Positions 43,384-55,262 of a stretch of DNA of 64,000 bases are shown piece after piece. The notes under the pieces are model-generated. The model made no database searches. It had not been told where the DNA came from and was given only the letters and a program-made list of their open reading frames with translations. Numbering within the stretch: the stretch's first letter is position 1; every line of letters begins with the position of its first letter. A program made the position numbers and the translations under genes. This DNA comes from Myxocyprinus asiaticus. Taxonomy: Eukaryota; Chordata; Actinopteri; Cypriniformes; Catostomidae. The DNA lies in the NCBI RefSeq assembly GCF_019703515.2, contig NC_059372.1, forward strand, positions 13,085,992 through 13,149,991, given 5' to 3'.

Positions 43384-45045
43384 ACAGAACAGGTATTAAA
43401 ATACACTTAAATCATATGCCGCATAAGCTTTTGCTTTATGCAGATTATATTTTATTATTCGTCTCCAACCCCATTAGATCTATGCCTTGCCTCCACAGAA
43501 TTATTAATTCCTTCTACTACCAATTGTCAATTGGTCTAAATCCGAAGCTTTGGCTCTGACAGCGTACTGCCCAGTAACGGCTTTCCAGCCGGGCGCCTTC
43601 CAGTGGCCCAAACAGGGCATTAAGTATTTGGACATTTTATTCCCAGCAAATTTGTCTGATTTAGTCAGAGTTAATTTTGACCCTTTAATAAAAAGGTTTT
43701 CGAGCGATGTGGGCAGGTGGGCTTCATTACTCTTATTGATGATTGGGAAGGTTAATGTTATTAAAATGAATTTTATTCCAAAATATAACTACCTGCTACA
43801 ATCTCTCCCTGTAGATGTCCCCCTCTCTTATTTCGAGCAATTTGATAGCATAGTGAAGTCCTTCATTTGGTATGGTAAACATCCTAGATTACATTTTAAT
43901 AAGTTACATAGGCCGATTGACATATCTAGGCCTACTCAAGATTTTGTTTTATTATTATGCATTCGGTCTCAGACATTTGGCTCATTGGTCGCTTCCACCT
44001 GAGAGAGCCCCTCCCTGGTTTTGTATTGAACAGGAAGTTCTGGCCCCTATTTCACCAATGCAAAGCCTTTCTATCAAACTAATCGGAGAATATAAGTTAC
44101 ACCCCATTATCTCGCATTTGCACTTGGTATGGACAAAAGCGTTCAGAGTGTTTAATTCGGACATTTATTTAAATGCTGCCTCAAGCATATGGCTGAACCC
44201 TAAATTATGTATTAATAAGTCCCCTTTCTGCTGGTCAGAGTGGATTGTGAGGGGGGTTACTATACTCGGTGAACTATATGAGAGTGGAGTGTTGAGATCT
44301 TTTGAAAATTTGGTTCAACACTTTGGGATTCCCAGATCTCAGTTCTATAGGTATTTACAGCTGCGCCACCTGCTATGTACTGTTTTTGGGAGTAGCACAC
44401 ACCCACACTTAAGCGGCAGATACTCAGGGAGAGGTGAGAACTGCTTTTGGAAAAAGTCATGAGGCATTAGTGTATTACTCCCTGCTAATTCAGAGTCTGG
44501 GGGATGGAGCATTAACTTCTATCAAGAGATTATGGGAGAAAGATTTAAACTTGGTATTGGAGGAAGGAGTGTGGGCTACATCTAGAGATGCAAGGATTCA
44601 CCTTATGCAATAAGGTTTTTGGGGAGTGTGTTAAGATCCAAGAATTTTGGTTGAAGGTTCCGAGTTTTATATGTGACGTTTTAGGAACTCAAACTTCATT
44701 CTTCCCCAGACTGTATTTCGGGCGATGGGGCGGTCATACATTTGGGGAATAAACATATAAAAAATTGGGTTCAGACCAGTATTATGATTGGCAGGCAAAT
44801 TATTTTAAGGGGTTGGAAGTCGGATGGAGCGCCCTCATTTCCGGAGTGGTGTGCGGAGATGGGGGGGGGGGGTGGCTGCTTTCGAGGAAATGTCAAGCAG
44901 AAGGCTGGGGGTTCGGAATTTGTTTGATAGGAAGTGGGGCAATTACTTAGTGTTTTTGGGGAACTCTCGGGGAGGGGCTGTGTTTTTTTATTTGTTATAT
45001 GTCTATGAATCAATACAAATTTTATTCGAAAATTCGAAATAAATC
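43384..45045 (+). mobile_element. L1-type LINE, 5' truncated
   Basis: Only the part from the reverse transcriptase active site to the 3' end remains, as expected from incomplete target-primed reverse transcription. The 3' end is marked by AT-rich sequence with TTCGAAATAAATCAA. No clear target duplication was seen. Confidence 0.78.
43420..44990 (+). pseudogene. L1 ORF2 C-terminal half
   Basis: Starts with LLLYADYILLFVSNP, the YADD active-site motif with its last D changed to Y. It continues with GIKYLDILFPANLSDLV and GRWASLLLLMIGKVNVIKMN, then crosses into the frame at 43872-44462 (LRHLAHWSLPPERAPPWF, SSIWLNPKLCINKSPFCW, SRSQFYRYLQLRHLL-like text). After stops near 44460 the tail continues to the frame at 44824-45042 (RKWGNYLVFLGNSRGGAV). 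ORF2 supplies endonuclease and reverse transcriptase; here the endonuclease is missing and the frame is broken several times. Confidence 0.82.
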
Positions 45046-45392
45046 AATTAAAATAGATTGCAAAGATCTCAACTTTAAAAGATAATTGGATCGGGGGGGC
45101 CCTAAAAGCAAATTGGCCCTGGGGCCATTGCTAGTCATAATCTGCCCCTGTGCAGCACCTCACATTTCTCCTTTACAATGACTCGTTATGGGGCCATATT
45201 TCATGTATTCTTATTCTTATAATATATTAGAAATAAGCATAACCCTGTAATGTACTTAAAAGTAATTGAAATTCAGTAACTGTAATCTGATTACAAGAAT
45301 TTAAAATGCATTACACTACTTTTTTGACTAAAAAAGTAATTAGATTACAGTAACTAATTACTAATTGGATTACACCTAACACTGATGCCCCT

Positions 45393-47245
45393 TACATACT
45401 AATTTATTAAATATATTTGAACACTGTAACTTGATTTGGCTCTCAGCTCTAATTAACAAATTTGACCAGGTTTAGATCTAATCCTCAGAATTCCACAGAT
45501 TTTCCCCCCAAATCAGTGAAAAAATTTGAAAAAAGGAAAAGCATCTCACATGGAATGTGTGCCCGAAGAATTCCATAAAGTTCCACTGGTTTCTGCAAAA
45601 TTTGATATGCCCCCACCTTTGTGTGTTCATTTACTTGTTTTATCCTTATTTTAATTGCATTTTCAAAGAGTTTTGAATAAATGTCCTCCAAAGCCAAAAT
45701 GCAGTAAATGCACATATTGTTAAAATTTAGCTAGGACAGAAATCGGGTCTCTTATTGTACTTTTACACTAGCACTTTTGATGCACACTTGGGTTCATTTG
45801 ATGTGAAAGTTAGGTTTGTTTTTTTGGTGTGAATGCTGTTTTTCAAACTCTGGTGTTTACCTGTGAACTGCACCCAAGTCTGCTTAATAAGGTGGTAAGG
45901 GAACAGTTTGCAGCTAATATAACTGTAATCGTCCTAAATCGTAGAGGAGAAACCACTATTGATGACATATCCTTTGCATCTTTGCATGCTCCCGGTTGCA
46001 ATGATTATGGTACAAACTAAGCAACCGAACCAAGTGTGAAAGCACCCTTAGACTATGAAATGTCCTGTGATGGACGGGTTTGGCTCAACTATGCTCAGAT
46101 TCATAGAAAACAGAATGAGACTACAGTATTTTAAAATCTTTATTTGGCTTAACAATCAAAAATACTGAAGCTATTTTTCTCAGCTTAAATGTTGGCGAAG
46201 TTACTAAGTTTTGGCTCTGTAGGACAGTACAGAATAATACTCAATTTAATTGATATAATGTAGTGCTAAATGTAAAACTTTTTACCATGTATAAAACTAT
46301 TCCACACAGTTCCACGTATTTTCCCTCACAAAATGTGAAAAAAAAGTTGTGCAGTTTCCATGTGGCCCCATTGATAAGCTTCTAACATTGTAGTCATGCA
46401 CTTACCTGTATGGTGACATGTAAGCTTGAGTCCTTCCATTCAACAAACGCCAAAAGGAAGTACCAACTAACATAGAATAAAACAGAGCAAAACTTTTGCA
46501 TTTGAAATTCTAAAAAAATATGTACAGTGTCTCTTATACCTGAAAAGAATTCTGTGAAAAAAACCCACAGCGGCTGCATTCACAACCCGTTCTTTCCAAT
46601 ACTGTGACCTCTCTCGCTATTGTCTGCGTGAACAAACAAAAGGCATAAAGTCCTCTGCACACACTACCCATAAATCACAGAGAGAAGCACTGAACTCAGA
46701 CCATGCTGAGACCCAGCCGGAGACCAAAAAACTACGGATGCAAGACTGCCATCTATTGTTAGAGTGGAGAACCTTGGCTGGAATAAGGGATGAAGGTTAC
46801 TTTTCAATTGCTATGATCCAGTATGTGCATGAGTTGGCACTTCTAAATTCAGCCTCTATTCTTTAGCGCTATTGAAGCCAAAAACAATTCAAAGATGCAA
46901 AGCAAACCACAGCTGCAGGGTATTTAAATCCTGCATTTAATACAGTCACACTTAAACACATGTGCACTTGCACATTCTAGAGTGACTGGCATGCAATGAT
47001 TTTTTCCACTATTTTATAAGAAAGTGTAGAGAGGACACGAAAAAATGGAGAGAAAAAAAGGGGGAACAGGATTGGGAAATGGCAAATTCAAACTCTCATT
47101 GCCCACGTAAGCGCCATAGTGCAATATGTCACTTGTACTTTACTTCATGTCTAGACCAAGATCATATTTCACCTTAAAATTAAAAGAAAATTATATTCTG
47201 TTTGAAGCAAAATTAAGCGATCATTATGAATGTTTGCACTGTGAC
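45393..47245. other. No gene; one decayed TIR repeat
   Basis: About 45755-46050 begins TTTTACACTAGCAC and ends AAGTGTGAAAGCACCCTTA, imperfect inverted ends of a DNA-transposon-like repeat. The rest shows no repeat boundary or coding pattern. Confidence 0.4.
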
Positions 47246-48802
47246 ACTTTCATGACACTTAAAGGAATATTCTGGGTTTAATACAAGTTAAGCTCAATCA
47301 GCAGCATTTGTGGCATAACATTGATTACCACAAAAATTAATTTTGACTTATCCCTTATTTTCTTAAAAAAAAAAAAAAAATATCAAGGTTACAGTGAGGT
47401 ATTTACAATGGAAGTGAGTGGGGCCAGTTTTTGGAGGGTTAAAGTTGGCATAAAATGGAAGATGCCACTGACTTTACTTCCGTATTGTGACGTATTTCCA
47501 AGTGAAACAGCTTATCGAAAAAGAAAAAAATGTATTTGAGTTTATCCATTGGTTGTTGATTGGAATGTGAAAATATGGCCATTGCATTGTGGAACGGAGG
47601 CAGATCTTAATGCGAGTTTGCAGTGGACACACACCCCTACCACTGTGCTGCTCGATTCAGAGCTAGTTATCGGTGAAACTGAGCAGCGATCAACCCATTT
47701 ATGATCAAACTGACAACATAAATGCACAAGCACATAGCAGTCTTTGCTTACGAAGGGGCTGTAGCCGTTGAAAAATGAGTGAGTAAAAGATAACCATGTT
47801 TTAACGTTTTGAATCACAATACACTAAATATTTAAGGGAAAAAAGCACTTGCACGTGCTGTGCATCCCAAGATAACTGCATTCAAAAATATAAATAAACT
47901 CCACAGGCATCCAAAGCATTGTATTCATTAGTGATCACCTCAGCAATTCAGGCGTGAAATGTCTCGAACACAACCAAGGATTTGCCGTTATTCCTCCTCA
48001 TTCGAAATGTAAATTCAAGCCAGCTGACCCGTAACCAATGAACTTTGGGTTAAGGAACAATAGTTTTGAAGGAAAACGGATGAAATACACCTTGCCATCT
48101 TCAACAGCATGTGATCGACGCTTCGTTCAACTATACGCAAGGTTGTGGTATTTATAAGAAAGGGGCAGGGTTTAAGCGGACTAAATGATTGGAGAAGTCC
48201 TGCATACATCACCAGAGAGAAGTCTGTCGTTTCACCGGAAGATCGAGTTATTACATTTTGATTAAAGATTACAAGGTCAAAAAAATTTATTATTTTTTTA
48301 AATAAACCTTATGCATGGATGAATAGTTCACAATAAGATCAATAATATGTATTTAGAAAATAGAATTAGAACATTTTAATTTTCATTCCATACCAACTTT
48401 AAAAGGCAGAAATGTGAAGCTTCTAATTTTATAAAAGCACTTACATTAATTATTCTGTTAAAACTCATGTATTATTTGAGCTGTAAAGTTGTTTAAATTG
48501 AGTTGTAAAATTGGCTATAACTTTACACAGAAAGGTTAGTAAGCGATTTTATCACACTAAAATCATTTTAACACACATATTGTTTACATCTTGTGGCTAT
48601 ACTTTTGAAACATTGAGTATTTTAACTTTTACAGATTGGCCCCATTCACTTCCATTGTAAGTGCCTGACTGTAACCCAGACTTTTGCTTTTTTTAGGAGG
48701 TCAAAATAATTGTTTTATGGTACTCCGTATTATGCCACAAATACTGTTGATTGAGCTTAACTTGTATTGAACCTAGAATATTCCTTTAAGTGTCATGAAA
48801 GT
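47246..48802. mobile_element. Foldback MITE (CAATACAAG family), expanded by a nested element
   Basis: The ends are inverted copies: ACTTTCATGACACTTAAAGG on the left and CCTTTAAGTGTCATGAAAGT on the right. The arms of about 170 bp share CAATACAAGTTAAGCTCAATC-type sequence, TTGTGGCATAA and ACAATGGAAGTGA. TTAA occurs near both ends (about 47259-47262 and 48786-48789). The natural element should be about 600 bp; the excess lies at 47441-48396. Confidence 0.72.
47441..48396. mobile_element. Element nested inside the MITE
   Basis: The left end AAAGTTGGCATAAAATGG and right end CATTCCATACCAACTTT are inverted. The outer junctions rejoin MITE sequence (GGAGGGTT and AAAAGGCAGAAATGTG). The left part resembles 55738-55990 (AAAGTCAACATAAAATAGC; TATCCATTGG). 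Non-coding. Confidence 0.55.
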
Positions 48803-49611
48803 AAATTAAGTGCATCTTTCCTCAAAATCCTGATTACCATAATGTGTGTAGTCATTTTAATTTTTCTTTCTTCACAGTTTATTTAAGATGTATTTTAGTA
48901 TATCTTCTTTGCAGTATTTCCCATAATAGTAATGACAATTTTATGAGAATATGTGCTTAATTGTCATATTTTTTTTCTTTTGATTTTGTGTTGATATGTG
49001 GCTTGGGCATGGTTTTGACAGGTTTGTAAGATTCACTCAACAAAAATGTACATAACAAATAGTTTCTTTTTTTAAATTTTGTATTAAGATGCATCAGTTT
49101 CTCGTTAGATAGAGAAGGAAAGATAGAGAGAAAAAATACAGTAAGATACATAAAACTGCTTTTAAAAAACATACAAATTAATTCAAAGACTAAGCCACTC
49201 TGGCAAGCCAAACAAAGATTATTGTTTTTATGTAAATATTTCCCATTTGTAAGAGAGCTCTAATTCAAGTTGTTTGGAGCATGACATAATAAAACAAAAC
49301 AAACCATGAATTATTTGTGACTGCACGCCTGTGTGGGCGAAAAGAAGAAATTGTGTAACAAACAATGGAGCTTCGGAAAGCTTTTATTTGAGAGTGATGA
49401 ATCCCTGTCAGCTGTGACAGTATGGAGGAGTGAACCTGTCATTCACCTCAATGACAGCTTTCCCCAGACAGAGGCTTTCGTCCATGACGGCATCAGAGTT
49501 CGAGCTTCCTTCAGCTCAATTGCGCTAAACAAGTAAACAGAGCGACACAAACAAGTGTGTGTATCCGTCTATAAGGGCCATTAGGAAGGATCTAGAATGT
49601 TAGAAAACATA
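48803..49611. other. No gene recognised
   Basis: AT-rich to about 49300. 49330-49550 has balanced composition and a 67-codon frame with no domain; it could be single-copy. Confidence 0.4.
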
Positions 49612-49914
49612 TTAAAGGGATTGTTCACACAAAAAAGTTTAAAAAAATTCTAACATCATTTACTCACCCTTATGTTGTTCCAAACCTGAATGACTTTCTT
49701 TCTTGTTTGGAACACAAAAGGAGAAATGTTGATCAATGAACAACTTTAGTTTTGGTTTGTTTCTCACATAAAGTTCTTGTATTGAATGCTTGGAATATAA
49801 TGCTTGAGAGTGGCCAGTACATTCCTCAATATGTCTCCTTTTGTATTCCACAGATGACATGAGTATGAATAAATTATGACATAATTTTCATTTTTGGGTG
49901 AACTATCCTTTTAA
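49612..49914. mobile_element. TTAA foldback MITE, short version
   Basis: Starts TTAAAGGGATTGTTCACAC and ends GGGTGAACTATCCTTTTAA, with GTTGTTCCAAACCTGAATG in the left arm and a weakly paired right arm. Confidence 0.72.
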
Positions 49915-50604
49915 GAAAATAAACATGGAATAATGGCAGAAGCAACAGAATGAAGCGAGGGAAGCAGCAGCAGCATGGTGTGTGCAAAGTAGCTCATTGT
50001 GAGGAACAGATCCAAGACGTGCTTTGATAGGGGCCTTAATCATTCCCCCCCCCCCAAAAAAAAACTGGTCCTACAGGAAGTAGTATGATAAAAATAATGA
50101 GTCTGGAAGCTGCTAGCAGGGATAATTATGCAGCAAAGAAAGGGAGATGACAATGCAGCTCGCCGCATTAAAGCCGCGATAAGAGGATGGTCTAATCCAG
50201 AGGACTATGGAGGGATTAAGGTTGTGAGCTCCACGTCTGGTCTTGAGATGAGAAGGTTAACTGGCCTTTCCTTTCCACATTCTTCTCTCTTCTCTCTCTC
50301 AGTGCTCTCCAGCTCTATAATTCCATTAGAACGAGTGCAATCTCTTTATCCAGGGAGCAATGGAGAAGGGGAATGGCATTAGGCTTCTGAAGAGCCTCTG
50401 TGAGGTTTCCACGGACATCGGTTTCGCTGAGTAATAGGATGAAGGTGGTGATAAAAGACATTTGGATTGCTGATTGATTTTCCCCAGTGCACTGGTGCAT
50501 GTCAACAATGGCTGTCTATGTATACATTTCAATTAGATATTCAAGAAGACAAACATAGATGTCAAAGATAAAGATTCTATTAGATACAGTATTTGCCTTT
50601 TCTA
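49915..50604. other. No gene; possible single-copy DNA
   Basis: A C/A run (50046-50064) precedes a stretch (50100-50500) of balanced composition with no repeat features. Open frames here have no recognisable content. Confidence 0.35.
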
Positions 50605-50606
50605 TA

Positions 50607-50949
50607 CAGTGGCCCAAAAAAGTATTTGGACACACCTGAAACATTTATTAATTTAAATGCAATAGGTAACAAAATATCAAACCACGGGTCATTTTCACAA
50701 AACAATACACTAGAGGTTTTCTCAGAACAAACTTCACTTTTCAAAGTTTGACAACCAGAAAGTTTCCAATTACATTTTGTCTTAATTTTAAACAGTATAA
50801 CTATTTTCTTTTTGTTTTGCTAAGTGTTAAGCTGATGCTATCTTTCTCTCAAAGAAATGCCACATGGTTTGATTTCTAATATTCTAAATCAATGGCATTC
50901 ATGCATTTTAAAGTTTGGCTCCAGTGTCCAATACTTTATGGGACCATTG
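50607..50949. mobile_element. Tc1/mariner-type MITE
   Basis: The left end CAGTGGCCCAAAAAAGTATT pairs with the right end AATACTTTATGGGACCATTG, with TA on both sides (50605-50606 and 50950-50951). 343 bp, non-coding. Confidence 0.78.
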
Positions 50950-50951
50950 TA

Positions 50952-51661
50952 TCACAGTCCAAATTTGATGGGCATGTGTTATCTAAGATCTCGTTTTTTC
51001 TTTTCAGATCATTTCTGAAAACTGAGACATATTTGAGTACATCTTGTTTCAATGATTGAAACTTGAAATACATTCAACACTGAAATCTATCACACATGGA
51101 TACAATCCCTAGTCCTCCAGTGGCGGAAATAACCCTTCATCTGAAATCCTCAATTCAATATTATCCATTAGCTAATTTAATAAAGTCTCTTTAGAGTGCA
51201 AAAAACCCTCAATACCCTCAGTACAGCACTGCATGGCCTGGCTGGCGCTGCTACAGCAACATATTTCTTTTAGAAAAAATGGAAAGCATTCATAATCACA
51301 CTTTCAACCCTTTTAATGTTTCAGTTAACAGGGAATTTTTAGGGTGTTTAAAAAAACAAGGATTTCTGATAATAAATTAAACAAAAAGTCACGCAAAATG
51401 CAAATTCAATCATTTTTCAGATCTTTATAATGAGCATTATGTCTAAGATGCTGTTTTCCAGTGAAAGAAGGTGGTGGTTTTTACTGCCAAGTCAAATCTC
51501 ATTCATACTTCTGCATATTCAACCTTGGGACACCGCGAGTAGTCATGTGATTCCCAAGAACAATTGCAATGTGGAATCACTTATATCAAACCTGCCGCGA
51601 TCAGTTTGTTTCGGTGAAGATTATCAGAATAGTGACTTAATTTCTGTCTGTTATTCACACA
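50952..51661. other. No gene recognised
   Basis: AT-rich with no repeat ends seen. A frame at 51430-51690 overlaps the neighbouring hAT-type repeat and has no domain. Confidence 0.4.
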
Positions 51662-52170
51662 AAGTGTCGGGTAAATTACAAAAAAAGTAATGCATTATAA
51701 ATGTCTAATTATTAATCTAATATTGTATTCAGATTACTGACTTTACAGATTACTTCATCGGAAAAAGTAATCACATTACTAATTACTTTTAAGTTAGTAA
51801 AACACCTTTCACAGCAAAGCTTTTGTTTTTCCGCTAACCAAATTCATAATTAAGGTCTATATTTCCTCCTTGTTCACTTGACTTGTGACTCAATAGGGGG
51901 CACACACCCTTCAGCTGTCACAAAACACAAGCATATGTACATATTAAATTACCAGGTGAAGCATGTGTAACTTAGCTGTGTGGCAGCCAAATAAAAAATA
52001 CATATTTTAAAGGAATTAGTAAAAAGTAATTATCTTAACTGAAAATCAGTAACTGTAATCTGATTACAAGAATATAAAATGTAATTGGACTACACTACTT
52101 TTTTGTAATAAAAAATAATTAGATTACATGATTTACTACTTACTATGTAATTAAATTACACCTAACACTG
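51662..52170. mobile_element. hAT-type non-autonomous element, decayed
   Basis: The right end CCTAACACTG and sub-terminal GTAATC/GATTAC arms match the 41750-45384 family, as do inner phrases TTTTCCGCTAACCAAATTC and CTATATTTCCTCCTT. The left end is mutated (AAGTGTCGGGTAAATTAC). No target duplication is visible. Confidence 0.68.
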
Positions 52171-52179
52171 CTTCAGAAC

Positions 52180-52370
52180 ACTTGGAATATAGTGCACAAT
52201 TCATATGGAGTACTTTAATGGCACTTTTATTTTACTTTTTTGTTCTTTTAGGAAAGGATTTATTCTAAACTTCTTTTGTGTCTATGTTAAAAGGAAAGTC
52301 ATAGGGGTTTGGAACTATATGACTGGGAGTTATTGATGACAGCATTTTGGGGTGAACTATTGCTTTAAGG
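52180..52370. repeat. Right half of a TTAA foldback MITE
   Basis: Ends GGGGTGAACTATTGCTTTAA and contains GGAAAGTCATAGGGGTTTGG. The left half is missing. Confidence 0.5.
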
Positions 52371-52710
52371 GCTCCGAAGTGTGAGAATGAGGTGCTTTAT
52401 CATGGGGCGACTTCATGGTTTGGATGACAGGCTTTTAATTTACACTGCCTGTCATCATAACTGGCTTGAGTTTATCGTAAAATAATGACCAACATGATGG
52501 CCTTGATAGATAATGTCATTCATTCACTCTCTGCTGCTCTTCTCTCCTACTGCTTAACAGCGAAAACAGGCTCAGAGGAGATGAGAGCATGATGAATAGA
52601 TGAGATGAGAAAGACAGAATTTGATGGAGTTCTCAGTCCACTGAGAGTAGGTGTGAGTGGGCACACGTGTAGCCAGAATTCAGGCAGTGGGCCTAACACA
52701 CATACAGTAG

Positions 52711-52743
<33 letters not shown>

Positions 52744-53384
52744 TAAACGACAGAGGTACTTCACATAAGAGCCAACTGCTGTTGAAGTACCAGGTGAAGC
52801 ATGTGTAACTGAGCTGTAAAAACGAGAAAAAGAAGAGAGGATATGAAATATGATGGAATGAAAATGAGTCTGCTGATAAGAATCTGTGTAAACTTCCATG
52901 GCGAAACACTGAAGTCTTCAAAGAAGGCTTTTTTTTCCGGCATATCCAACTCAAATCCGTTTAGTTGTTTGTAGTCTTAACAGCAAAAAAAAAAAAAAAA
53001 GTTCTCATAGTTTTTTCCTCGTTTAGGATGCAATGTGTAAGACAATGTGCAATAGTGTCTCTAGCATTTTAGGAAATAACTAATTTTTGTCCTATTCACG
53101 ATTTTCACGGGCAGCAAAATTACCCATTATGCTTAGCGCGTACTCCCAATGCAGATACTACAGTCTTCTGGTTCGCAACTTATTCACATTACCAAGCATT
53201 GAAATAAATCACTAACGACAGTCAAAAACGATGGAACACTCCGTTTACTTAACGTAAATCCCTTTCTCACTAAAATCTGTGTATGGACGCTTTCGACAGC
53301 AATCACTGAATAAATAAGTACACAATCACACACATTTACATGGTAAAGTTACTACACTGGGCTCTCACGCTTTCTGCACATGCC

Positions 53385-53416
<32 letters not shown>

Positions 53417-54210
53417 AAGAGAGAGACACAGACATTCGGCATGCAGAGAAAGAATTCACATTTATGATGCACTAGATTTCACCGGGTTTCTTGTTGCACA
53501 CACAATGTATGATGATGATGATAGAAAGCATTTCAATATGAAAACTGACAAATTTGAGAATCTGAATCCGACCAGATGCTTTTTAAGGTCCAGAAAAGAG
53601 GACATGTACGTGAAAAGAGGATGTATGGTCTCCCTAGTTTTCATATAAAAATCTGTAGATTTGAGGGACATTATCCGTTAGTGTTTTAAAAAATATAGGC
53701 AAATGACAGAGAATTATGTTAATGCAACCTCTGCTTATTGCATCTGGTGTGACTCAAAGTTTCAGGCATTGATAGCTTTTGGGTGGGTTTATTGTTGTAA
53801 CATTCATTTTCCAGTCATTTTTTAAACCACCTGTAGTTGTTATAACATCCTCTAACAGCGCATATTCCTCAAGAGCCTCCGATGATTGGCATCACCAGTA
53901 ACGTTTTTCTATCTCTAGCGTACAGTAAGCTCGCCGTAATGGCGCCGCCCATGGAGAAGTCAGGAAAAAGGTGGATACAGTGAACTTTGTTGCATTAAGG
54001 CGCTTTCACACCAAACAAATTTTTTTGCATGTACGAGTGTACGAGTGGTTTCAGACACAGCATATGCATTAAATATGTCAAACACAATAAATTACATTTT
54101 TTCAGACAAAATGTCCAGTTTTCTGTCCTCATTTTCCACAATGAATACTGCTAGATGTCATAGTCTCTTGGCATCATTGTCAAAAAGTCTCTTGGCATCA
54201 TGCTGACACA
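52371..54210. other. No gene; microsatellites
   Basis: (CA)n at about 52708-52732, an A run at 52985-53000 and (TG)n at about 53388-53414. A 29-bp segment at 52789-52817 nearly repeats 51951-51979. Near 53998 GGCGCTTTCACACCAAAC resembles a DNA-transposon end. No coding feature. Confidence 0.4.
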
Positions 54211-54932
54211 GGGTTAGTTTACCCAAAAATGCAAATTCTCTCATCATTTACTCACCCTCATGCCATCCCAGATGTGTATAGTTTTCTTTCTTCTGCTGAA
54301 CACAAACAAAGATTTTTAGAAGAATATCTCAGCTCTGTAGCTCCATACAATGCAAGTAAATGGTGATCAGGCCTTTGAAGCTTCAAAAAGGAGATAAAGT
54401 CAGCATAAAAGTAATCCATAAGACTACAGTGGCTTAATCAATGTCTCATGAAGCAATCCAGTTGGTTTTGGGTGAGAACAGACCAAAATCTAACTTTTTT
54501 TCACTGTACATCTTGCCATTGCAGTCTCTAAGCACGATCATTATTTCAAACTCGTTTACACTTCCTATTGCTTGATGCATGCGCAGAGCGCTAGATGGCA
54601 ATATAGGAAGTGTTATCGAGCTTGAAATCATGAACACCAAGGAGACTGCAGATATCAAGATTTATAGGGGAAAAGGAGTTACATTTTTGTCTGTTCTCAC
54701 CCAAAACCAACTGGATCGCTTCAGAAGACATGGATTAAACCACTGGAGTCATATGGATTACTTTTATGCTGCTTTTATTTGCTTTTTGGAACTTCAAAAG
54801 GCCTGATCACCATTCACCTGCATTTTAAAATTATTTGTGTTCTGCAGAAGAAAGAAAGTCATACACAGAGATGGCATGAGGGTGAGTAAATTATGAAAGA
54901 ATTTTAATTTTGGGGTGAACTAACCCTTTAAA
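54211..54932. mobile_element. TTAA foldback MITE, long version
   Basis: The left end GGGTTAGTTTACCC pairs with the right end GGGGTGAACTAACCCTTTAA. The arms of about 300 bp carry TCAGCTCTGTAGC, GGCATGAGGGTGAG and their complements around a centre near 54570. A frame across the right arm is a palindrome artefact. Confidence 0.75.
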
Positions 54933-54969
54933 TAATTACTAACTGATGTAGATACACTGGATATTGCTC

Positions 54970-55262
54970 TGCTGAAAAGACCAGCTTAACCAGCATGCAA
55001 TCCCCATGCTGGTCTAGGCTGGTTTATGTTGGTTTGTGCTGGTTTAGTGCTGGTCTAGCTGGTTGACCAGCATAGCCATGCTTTTCACCAGCTAAACCTT
55101 GTGGTGAAGCTTGTTGACCAGCATGGTCTTTCTGATGAAGATGGTTAAGCTAGTTTAAAAGCCTGGTGGGGACACCAGCACACCAGCATCTCATGCTGGG
55201 GGACCAACACCCAAAACACAACATAAGCTGGTGACCAGCAATGCTGGTCTTGTCAGCAGGGT
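54970..55262. repeat. CCAGCA/TGCTGG palindromic repeat, long copy
   Basis: Alternating ACCAGCATG and ATGCTGGT phrases, including GCTGGTCTAGCTGGTTGACC and GCCTGGTGGGGACACCAGC, form an imperfect palindrome. Fragments of the same family are at 34576, 37097 and 40585. Confidence 0.65.

Larger units (their letters stand above)
41969..45152. mobile_element. Inner GGGGCC-ended element, split by L1
   Basis: The left end (CCAATGGGGCCAGTGCCCAG) and right end (GGCCCTGGGGCCATTGC, TCTGCCCCTGTG) are imperfect inverted repeats. AGCAC occurs next to both ends. The limits and class are uncertain. Confidence 0.4.
41750..45384. mobile_element. hAT-type element with nested insertions
   Basis: The left end CAGTGTTGGTTAAGTTACTT pairs with the right end GGATTACACCTAACACTG. 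ATGCCCCT flanks both sides perfectly (41742-41749 and 45385-45392). Sub-terminal GTAATC/GATTAC arms mark the same family as 51662-52170. Of the 3.6 kb, most is foreign: an inner TIR-like element (about 41969-45152) and an L1 fragment (about 43384-45045). Confidence 0.88.

Noticed and set aside
54579..54806. 75-codon frame resembling the opposite-strand frame at 54446-54658
   Set aside because: Both come from the two arms of the same palindromic MITE.
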